Positions 58,703 to 64,000 of a DNA stretch of 64,000 bases are shown in pieces. Location: NCBI GenBank assembly GCA_046350255.1, contig JAXMAV010000015.1, positions 124,001-188,000 of the forward strand. Reading direction: 5' to 3'. The position numbers and the translations under genes were made by a program. This DNA is from CALDUY01 sp046350255 (GTDB taxonomy: Bacteria; Planctomycetota; Planctomycetia; Gemmatales; Gemmataceae). The notes under the pieces are model-generated. The model did not search any database, had not been told where the DNA came from, and saw only the letters and a list, made by a program, of their open reading frames with translations. The first letter of the stretch is position 1; every line of letters begins with the position of its first letter.

Positions 58703-58846
58703 TTTCGTCGAGGAGACGATTTTGGAAGTTTGCGCCGCCCGGCTCGCATAGACTAGATGCCGATGCCGGGGCTGCCCCACGCGTCCTTCTCGAATGGGCC
58801 CCGGCATCGAGCCACAGGATCTCTCGCACCCCCGAGGAGGAATGAC

Positions 58847-59311
58847 ATGATCCGCACCAGCCTGGCCGTCCTGTTTGCGCTGACTCTGGTGGGTCTGGTT
58901 CAGGGCCAGGACCCCGGCCGCCCCATTGGGTCTGGTCCCGTCCAGGAAGCCTACATCTTCAACAACACCAGCGAACCAGCCCGGGCGACCATCGTTTCGC
59001 CGCGGGGCGCGGTCACCGGGACCATCCAGCCGGGTGTGTATGCGCGGTTCTCATTTTATGCCGACGGCAGGCCGCGCGTCCTGGTTGGGTTTTCGCGGCG
59101 CTCGGGCGACATTCTCACCAACCGAGCCATCGAGTTGTACGCCAACCACGCCTACGACGTCCAGGCAGACATCCCCATAATGGCCGCGCCGGGAGCCGTG
59201 GGTTCTCCGGATGGCAAGAGGCCCGCGCCCGTTCGGTCAGCTCCGCCAGTCGATAAGGGCAAGAAGGCCGCTCCGAAGAAGGTGCAGTCGTTCGGCGAGG
59301 GCAATAACTGA
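58847..59311 (+). CDS. small secreted protein of unknown function
   Basis: The 154-residue protein has a signal peptide (TSLAVLFALTLVGLVQGQDP) and a short beta-rich domain (AYIFNNTSEPARATIVSPRG, then VYARFSFYADGRPRVLVGFS). The C-terminal 40 residues are Pro/Lys-rich and basic. I recognise no family. The ATG at 58847 has GAGGAGGA upstream, a strong ribosome site, so it is probably well expressed. It converges with a UPF0173 gene, with a bidirectional hairpin between them. Confidence 0.75.
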   Translation: MIRTSLAVLFALTLVGLVQGQDPGRPIGSGPVQEAYIFNNTSEPARATIVSPRGAVTGTIQPGVYARFSFYADGRPRVLVGFSRRSGDILTNRAIELYANHAYDVQADIPIMAAPGAVGSPDGKRPAPVRSAPPVDKGKKAAPKKVQSFGEGNN

Positions 59312-59329
59312 TTCGGCCGGGATTCTCCG

Positions 59330-59356
59330 GGCCCCGGGTGCGATCAACCCGGGGCC
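59330..59356. terminator. bidirectional hairpin terminator
   Basis: GGCCCCGGGT (59330-59339) and ACCCGGGGCC (59347-59356) form a perfect 10-bp stem with a 7-base loop, between the convergent small secreted protein and UPF0173 genes. It lacks a strong T run. Confidence 0.65.
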
Positions 59357-59368
59357 AGTTTCGGCAGC

Positions 59369-60055
59369 TCAGACCTCGATTGACTGGCCGGGCTGGAGCA
59401 CCACCGCGTTGGCAAATGTGCCTTCCTTCACGCGGGCGGCCCAGGCGGCGGCATCCTGGGCGATGGGCGGCCAGGTGTTGTAGTGGATCGGCACCACCAC
59501 CTTCGGGCGAATGAACTCGACGGCCCGGAAGGCATCGTCGGGGCCCATGGTGTAGTTGTCGCCGATGGGCAGCAGAGCGAGGTCGATTCCCTCGTCGCCG
59601 ATCAGCTTCATATCGCCGAACAGGCCAGTGTCGGCCGCGTTGTAGATCTTCTTGCCGTCCTTCGTGGTGAGCAAAAAGCCGGCCGGGTTGCCGCCGTAAG
59701 ACCCATCGGGGAGGACCGAGCCATGGAAAGCGATGGTCATCTTCACCCGACCGAAGGGGAAGTTGAACCCACCGCCGTGCTGCATGCCGTGGACGTTTTG
59801 AAGCCCCTGCTTCTGAAGCCACTCGTAAATCTCGTAGTTGGCGATGACAAGCGCGCCGGTTCGTTTGGCGATGGCGATGGCGTCGCCGATGTGATCGCCA
59901 TGGCCGTGCGAGACGAGGATGAAGTCGGCCTGGACATCTTCAGCGCGGACCGGACAGGCCGGATTGCCCGTGAAGAACGGATCCATCAGAATGCGCGAGC
60001 CGGAGGTCTCGACAAGCAGGGTAGAATGACCCAGCCAGGTAATGCGGTTGGCCAT
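59369..60055 (-). CDS. UPF0173-family metal-dependent hydrolase
   Basis: The 228-residue protein has the metallo-beta-lactamase fold of UPF0173. Metal motif HGHGDH lies in LVSHGHGDHIGDA; further ligands are in the YNAADTGLFGD and PIHYNTWPP segments. The N terminus ITWLGHSTLLVETSGSRILM is typical. There is no signal peptide, so it is cytoplasmic. The substrate is unknown. It is divergent from the Bax-inhibitor-1 gene at 60252 across 196 bases. Confidence 0.93.
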   Translation of the reverse strand: MANRITWLGHSTLLVETSGSRILMDPFFTGNPACPVRAEDVQADFILVSHGHGDHIGDAIAIAKRTGALVIANYEIYEWLQKQGLQNVHGMQHGGGFNFPFGRVKMTIAFHGSVLPDGSYGGNPAGFLLTTKDGKKIYNAADTGLFGDMKLIGDEGIDLALLPIGDNYTMGPDDAFRAVEFIRPKVVVPIHYNTWPPIAQDAAAWAARVKEGTFANAVVLQPGQSIEV

Positions 60056-60251
60056 GGCACAGCCCTCGAGGGTGGGAATCTCCTCGGATTATGAAAGAGA
60101 CGCGACTGGCGGACGTCAACATGGGCGCAAGAGTTGCTCGGCAGGAACGAACCACTCGAAAGACACTTCACCTGGCGCATACAATGAGTTAGACTCAGCG
60201 TGGACGGTCAGGTTTGGAGAAATAACCCTGCAACCTCAACTGGGGGGAGAT

Positions 60252-60989
60252 ATGCAGCAATACGACGGCTACGAGATGCCTTATCAGATGAGCGCGGCCG
60301 AGGCTGCGGCGTCGGAACGCTCGTTGTTTGTGCGACGGGTGTACACCCACGTGGCAGGGGCTGTGCTGGCCCTGATCGCCATCGAGGCGGTCCTGCTGAG
60401 TGTGGTGGATCCACGGTTGGTCCTGAACACCATGTTCGCCGGCAAGTTCAGCTGGCTGATCGTGCTGCTCGCCTTCATGGGAGCCAGCTTCCTGGCGCGG
60501 ATGTGGGCGCAGTCTCAGTCCTCCCGCGTGATGCAGTACATGGGCCTGAGCCTGTACGTGGTGGCCGAGGCGGTCATCCTGCTACCCTTGTTGATCGTCG
60601 CCCAGTTCTTCCAGGAGCGAGTACAACCGGGTAGCAACGTCATCGCTCAGGCGGGTCTGCTAACGTTCATGGTCTTTGTCGGCCTGACGTTGTCGGTCTT
60701 CACCCTGAAGAAGGACTTCTCCTTCCTGGGGCCGGTGATCACGATCGGTAGCCTGATTGCGCTGGGCGTGATCGTCGCGGGCATCCTGTTCGGCTTCACG
60801 CTGGGGCTGTTCTTCAGCTTCGCGATGGTGGCCCTGCTGTCGGCCGCCATCCTGTATCAGACGTCGGCGGTCATGCTCCACTACCCGACCGACATGTACG
60901 TGGCCGCCTCGCTGGAACTGTTCGCCAGCATCGCCACGCTGTTCTGGTACATCCTGCAGATCCTCATGTCGCTCAACGGTCGCGACTGA
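60252..60989 (+). CDS. Bax inhibitor-1/YccA family membrane protein
   Basis: The product is about 245 residues with about seven membrane helices. The family pattern is seen in FVRRVYTHVAGAVLALIAIE, then LTFMVFVGLTLSVFTLKKDF and the C-terminal LELFASIATLFWYILQILMS. Bacterial members are proton-gated calcium-leak channels or FtsH regulators. I chose the ATG at 60252 because GGGGAG is upstream, and the longer frame from 60042 has no good start. A strong intrinsic terminator follows. Confidence 0.93.
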   Translation: MQQYDGYEMPYQMSAAEAAASERSLFVRRVYTHVAGAVLALIAIEAVLLSVVDPRLVLNTMFAGKFSWLIVLLAFMGASFLARMWAQSQSSRVMQYMGLSLYVVAEAVILLPLLIVAQFFQERVQPGSNVIAQAGLLTFMVFVGLTLSVFTLKKDFSFLGPVITIGSLIALGVIVAGILFGFTLGLFFSFAMVALLSAAILYQTSAVMLHYPTDMYVAASLELFASIATLFWYILQILMSLNGRD

Positions 60990-61017
60990 GCCGATCTGGC
61001 CTCGCCTGTGCCTTCTC

Positions 61018-61050
61018 GACCCACCCGCATCACGCGGGTGGGTCTTTTTT
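61018..61050 (+). terminator. intrinsic terminator after the Bax-inhibitor-1 gene
   Basis: GACCCACCCGC (61018-61028) and GCGGGTGGGTC (61034-61044) form a perfect 11-bp stem with an ATCAC loop, followed by six T (61045-61050). This is a textbook intrinsic terminator 28 bases after the stop codon. Confidence 0.95.
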
Positions 61051-61120
61051 GTTGCGCCCCCTCCGCGAAAAAGATTTTCAGATTCTCGTCACAACCCGGC
61101 AGGTGCGTCGTATCCGGGGT

Positions 61121-61139
61121 GTCGAGGACTCTCCTCGAC
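61121..61139 (+). promoter_or_regulatory. 5' leader hairpin before the RTX-like gene
   Basis: GTCGAGGA (61121-61128) and TCCTCGAC (61132-61139) form a perfect 8-bp stem with a 3-base loop, about 27 bases before the GGAGG ribosome site of the gene at 61178. It may stabilise or regulate the mRNA leader. Confidence 0.4.
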
Positions 61140-61177
61140 AAACAAAATCCCTCTCAACAGTTTCGGAGGATTGTGCA

Positions 61178-61915
61178 ATGGCACCTGCCATGACGAAGCC
61201 GCACGCGCATCTCACCCTCGAAGCGCTGGAGCAGCGCTTCACCCCGGCGGTCTCCATGTCGTACGGCGACCTGGTGATTGACGGCACCTCGGGGAACGAC
61301 TCCGCGGTGGTCTACAACGGGACCGACGGCTGGGTCTACATCAACGACAACGGCCGTTACTTCAAGGTCCAGCCCTCGTGGATCACCGGGTCGATTCGCT
61401 TCACCGGAGGCCCGGGCAACGACTACTTCCGGAATGACACCAGCATCCGTTGCTCCGCGCGGGGCAACGATGGCGCCGATGTCCTGATCGGCGGCGGCGG
61501 CAAGGATTATCTCTACGGCGAGGGCGGCGGCGACCGGCTCGAAGGCCGCGGCGGCGACGACATGCTCTGGCTCGGCGACGACCTCTTCATCAACTACGGC
61601 TACGGAGGCAATGGCAACGACTACATCTACGGTACGGGCGGAGCCGACCGCCTTTACGGCGAGGCCGGCAACGATCAACTCCTTGGCTACGGAGGCAACG
61701 ACTACCTCTACGGTGGCCTGGGTGCAGACTATCTAGCCGGGTACGATGGCAACGATGTCCTCGACGGTGGCGTCCAGGATGGCTACACCGATGTCCTCGA
61801 GGGAGGCTACGGCTCCGACTGGTTCCGCTACGACGTTCGCAATGGCCGCAACGTCGAGACGTTCCGCTACTTCAACTCCTCGGAGGGCGACCGCGCGTTC
61901 TACAACTACTCGTGA
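61178..61915 (+). CDS. small RTX-like calcium-binding surface protein
   Basis: The product is 245 residues. Near the N terminus it carries LTLEALEQRFTPAVS, a LExLExR-type signal. RTX-like repeats follow (GGPGNDYF, GNDGADVLIGGGGKDYLYGE, then GGNGNDYIYGTGGADRLYGE), with a striking Tyr/Gly/Asp bias. The end (FRYFNSSEGDRAFYNYS) has no protease domain. It is likely a calcium-folded surface or matrix protein. GGAGG lies 8 bases before the ATG at 61178, and a leader hairpin and terminator isolate it from the upstream gene. Confidence 0.85.
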   Translation: MAPAMTKPHAHLTLEALEQRFTPAVSMSYGDLVIDGTSGNDSAVVYNGTDGWVYINDNGRYFKVQPSWITGSIRFTGGPGNDYFRNDTSIRCSARGNDGADVLIGGGGKDYLYGEGGGDRLEGRGGDDMLWLGDDLFINYGYGGNGNDYIYGTGGADRLYGEAGNDQLLGYGGNDYLYGGLGADYLAGYDGNDVLDGGVQDGYTDVLEGGYGSDWFRYDVRNGRNVETFRYFNSSEGDRAFYNYS

Positions 61916-61980
61916 ACTCGCCCCTTGCTACCCACCTGATGGCTCCGGTACAGTAAACCATCCTGCATCTGGAGCCTGCC

Positions 61981-63321
61981 ATGACTGCCTCCCCTATTAC
62001 GTCCCACCTTTCACGTCGTCGCCTTCTCCAGGTCGGTGGAGCCAGCCTTCTGGGCCTTTCGCTGCCCCGCCTGCTGGCCGCTGATGCCCGTCGGATTCGG
62101 TCTGTCCGGGCGGACTCGTGTATTGTGGTGTTTCTTAACGGAGGCCCCAGTCACCTCGACATGTGGGACATGAAGCCCCACGCGCCGGCGGAGGTGCGCG
62201 GTCCGTTCAAGGCGGTCGCCTCTTCCCTCCCCGGCGTTCCGCTGTGCGAACATTTGCCCCGGCTGGCCCGCCAGGTGCATCGCACCACCATCGTCCGCAG
62301 CGTCCATCACAGCGTGAACAATGCCCACGCCGCCGCCGTGTATGCCGCGATGACCGGCCACGATCGAGGCGAGCTGGGCGGCGGGGCCCGGCCGACCGAC
62401 AATCCGGCCATCGGATCGGTGGTCAGTCTCCTGCGTCCCCCCGGCCGGCCCGTGGTGGGGTACGTCTCCATGCCCTACATCACGCAGGAAGGCGCGGGCG
62501 GGCCGCCTCAACCGGGGTTCTTCGGCGGAGTGCTTGGCCGCACGCGCGATCCGCTGTTCGTCCTGCGCGACCCGAACCTCGACAATTTCTCGCTGCCCGA
62601 GCTGGGGCCGGGGCCTGGTGTCGATCGCGGACGGCTCGACGATCGACGCCGATTGCTCGAGGCGATCCCCCGGGTGCAAAGCGCCTCGATGCGTGAGATG
62701 GCCGGCTTCCAGGGGCGTGCCTTTGACCTGCTCGCCTCGCCTGCCACGCAGCAGGCGTTTCAGATCGAACGCGAGCCACTTCCGCTGCGTGAACGCTACG
62801 GGCGGAACATCTATGGGCAGAGTGTGTTGCTGGCGCGCCGGCTCATCGAGGCGGGCACCCGGGTGGCGTGCATCTCGTGGGCGCCGGATGCCAACGCGAC
62901 ATGGGACACCCATGGGCAGAACTTCGTCAAGCTGCAAGGGACGCTGCTGCCTCAGCTCGACCTGGCGGTGTCGGCGCTGCTCGACGACCTGCACGAGCGC
63001 GGGCTGCTCGAACGGACGCTTGTGGTGGTGATGGGGGAGTTTGGCCGGACTCCGAAGATCAACCCCGCAGCCGGGCGCGACCACTGGAACTTCTGCTACG
63101 GGTTGATGCTCGCCGGGGGAGGCATCCGCCCTGGGTATGTGCATGGGGCCAGCGACCGCATTGGGGCGCATCCGAGTCTGAACCCCGTGACTCCAGGCGA
63201 CATTGTGGCCACCATCTACCACTGCCTGGGGATCGAGCCGGACACCGAGATCCGCGATCGGCTGGCGCGTCCCTTCGTGCTGGTGCCGTCGGGGAACGTC
63301 ATCCACGACCTGCTGACCTGA
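61981..63321 (+). CDS. DUF1501-family secreted protein (Tat-type leader)
   Basis: The 446-residue protein starts with a twin-arginine-type leader (HLSRRRLLQVGGASLLGLSL). The domain itself is sulfatase-like: SCIVVFLNGGPSHLDMWDMK, VRSVHHSVNNAHAAAVYAAM, TWDTHGQNF and VVVMGEFGRTPKINPAAGRD. DUF1501 proteins are abundant in planctomycetes, usually beside DUF1553/DUF1549 partners, but no partner is present here. The activity is unproven. The gene ends 3 bases before the convergent recJ stop. Confidence 0.93.
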   Translation: MTASPITSHLSRRRLLQVGGASLLGLSLPRLLAADARRIRSVRADSCIVVFLNGGPSHLDMWDMKPHAPAEVRGPFKAVASSLPGVPLCEHLPRLARQVHRTTIVRSVHHSVNNAHAAAVYAAMTGHDRGELGGGARPTDNPAIGSVVSLLRPPGRPVVGYVSMPYITQEGAGGPPQPGFFGGVLGRTRDPLFVLRDPNLDNFSLPELGPGPGVDRGRLDDRRRLLEAIPRVQSASMREMAGFQGRAFDLLASPATQQAFQIEREPLPLRERYGRNIYGQSVLLARRLIEAGTRVACISWAPDANATWDTHGQNFVKLQGTLLPQLDLAVSALLDDLHERGLLERTLVVVMGEFGRTPKINPAAGRDHWNFCYGLMLAGGGIRPGYVHGASDRIGAHPSLNPVTPGDIVATIYHCLGIEPDTEIRDRLARPFVLVPSGNVIHDLLT

Positions 63322-63324
63322 CCC

Positions 63325-64000
63325 TCACAGTACCAGGCGAGCCTCGGGGCCAGGCTGGAAGTCGGTCACCTCCAGATCGACGCTCTTGCGACCTTCCCAC
63401 TCGTTGAGCTTGGGGGTGAAGGCGAGCGAGCAGGTGCCGCCCCCGGAGAGCAACTCGTCCACGCGGTCGGCCATGTTCCAGGCGATGGCCTTCAGGGTGG
63501 TGCCGCCCTGCCGGACGCGGAAGCTGAGGTGACGTTCGCCCTGGCCGACCTTGCGCGGCTCGCCGACCAGCTGCAAGCCGCCAGCGAGGAACAACGGTTT
63601 GCGGTTTTCCGCGCCGTAGGGTTCGAGCTGCCCCAGGTGGTCCACCAGGCTGAGCGTTAGTGTGCTCAAAGGCGTCTCGGCGTCGAGCACAATTTCCGGG
63701 GTGGGCATGCCGTCGGGGAAGTAGCCGGCCACCTCGCGGCAGAACCGTTCGCGGAAGGCGGCCACGTTCTCCGGCAGCAGGCGAAACCCGGCGGCGGCTG
63801 CGTGCCCACCATGCGCCACAAGCAGATCGTCGCAGGCACGCAGCACCTGGTGCAGCGCCACTCCCGGGATCGAGCGCCCCGACCCCACGGCAAGGTGGGC
63901 GGCCTGCCCCTCGGCGTCCGGGTTCGGCAGAGTGATCATCAGGGTGGGTCGGCCGAACTGCTCGGCGAGCCGACCGGCGACGATGCCCACCACGCCGCCA
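63325..64000 (-). CDS. recJ: single-stranded-DNA exonuclease RecJ, C-terminal part (runs off the right edge)
   Basis: The last 225 or so codons are visible and the frame is open to 64000. The DHHA1 domain is clear: GIVAGRLAEQFGRPTLMITL, then GSGRSIPGVALHQVLRACDD and VAHGGHAAAAGFRL. The C-terminal OB-like domain follows (YGAENRKPLFL, then LKAIAWNMADRVDELL). The N-terminal DHH domain with the catalytic metal site lies outside the window. RecJ degrades single-stranded DNA 5' to 3' in recombination and repair. Confidence 0.92.
   Translation of the reverse strand, partial: GGVVGIVAGRLAEQFGRPTLMITLPNPDAEGQAAHLAVGSGRSIPGVALHQVLRACDDLLVAHGGHAAAAGFRLLPENVAAFRERFCREVAGYFPDGMPTPEIVLDAETPLSTLTLSLVDHLGQLEPYGAENRKPLFLAGGLQLVGEPRKVGQGERHLSFRVRQGGTTLKAIAWNMADRVDELLSGGGTCSLAFTPKLNEWEGRKSVDLEVTDFQPGPEARLVL

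Overview
The window looks like chromosomal DNA of a planctomycete, probably Gemmata-like. The evidence is taxon-typical protein families: a DUF1501 protein with a Tat-type leader, DUF1080, a TIGR03000 domain, two DUF1573 paralogues, and five surface proteins that start with a LExLExR-type N-terminal motif instead of a classical signal peptide. Base composition is high G+C by eye, except for one clearly lower-G+C gene at 53.4-55.2 kb. I saw no rRNA, tRNA, CRISPR array or insertion sequence. This was read without database searches, so family names rest on recognised motifs.

Layout. 0-5.5 kb: the 5' part of a sulfite reductase gene, two DUF1573 envelope proteins flanking a DinB protein, and comF. 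5.7-10.4 kb: a giant surface protein (transglutaminase-like plus cadherin-like repeats) split by a frameshift at a run of nine C. 10.5-17.2 kb: a secreted metallo-beta-lactamase/dehydrogenase fusion, a DUF1499 protein, an ECF-like sigma factor overlapping a membrane protein with a CcsA-like WWD motif, and an S9 peptidase. 17.3-28.1 kb: a MATE transporter, then a signalling locus. The locus has an FHA-GAF histidine kinase with a co-transcribed anchored beta-helix protein on one strand. On the other strand are a membrane Ser/Thr kinase, a TssL/DotU protein and a truncated TssM/IcmF protein without a P-loop. 28.1-34.3 kb: a TIGR03000 protein, a PtsP-like enzyme I, a small surface protein, a pseudo-hybrid kinase lacking both phospho-acceptor residues, and coaD.

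34.2-43.8 kb: class V aminotransferase, M50 protease, lipoprotein, orphan DevC-like permease, stand-alone E2-type acyltransferase, Gfo/Idh/MocA oxidoreductase, gamma-glutamyltransferase, a pseudo-receiver/pseudo-GGDEF protein and an unknown secreted protein. 44.1-53.2 kb: a flavoprotein fused to a complete NirA-like nitrite reductase, a double pectate-lyase-fold protein with a discoidin-like domain, an RTX-repeat protein with a C39-like protease domain, and an alpha/beta hydrolase-phosphoribosyltransferase pair. 53.4-64 kb: a solute-binding domain fused to a DegP-like protease, DUF1801, DUF1080, a Lon N-domain protein, a GspF/PilC protein, a small secreted protein, a UPF0173 hydrolase, a Bax-inhibitor-1 protein, an RTX-like surface protein, DUF1501 and the 3' end of recJ.

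Themes. Cell-surface and envelope proteins dominate. Several regulators keep a signalling fold but have lost the catalytic residues. The two most system-like loci are the kinase-TssL-TssM/FHA locus (18.8-28.1 kb) and the sigma factor/CcsA-like pair (12.9-14.2 kb).
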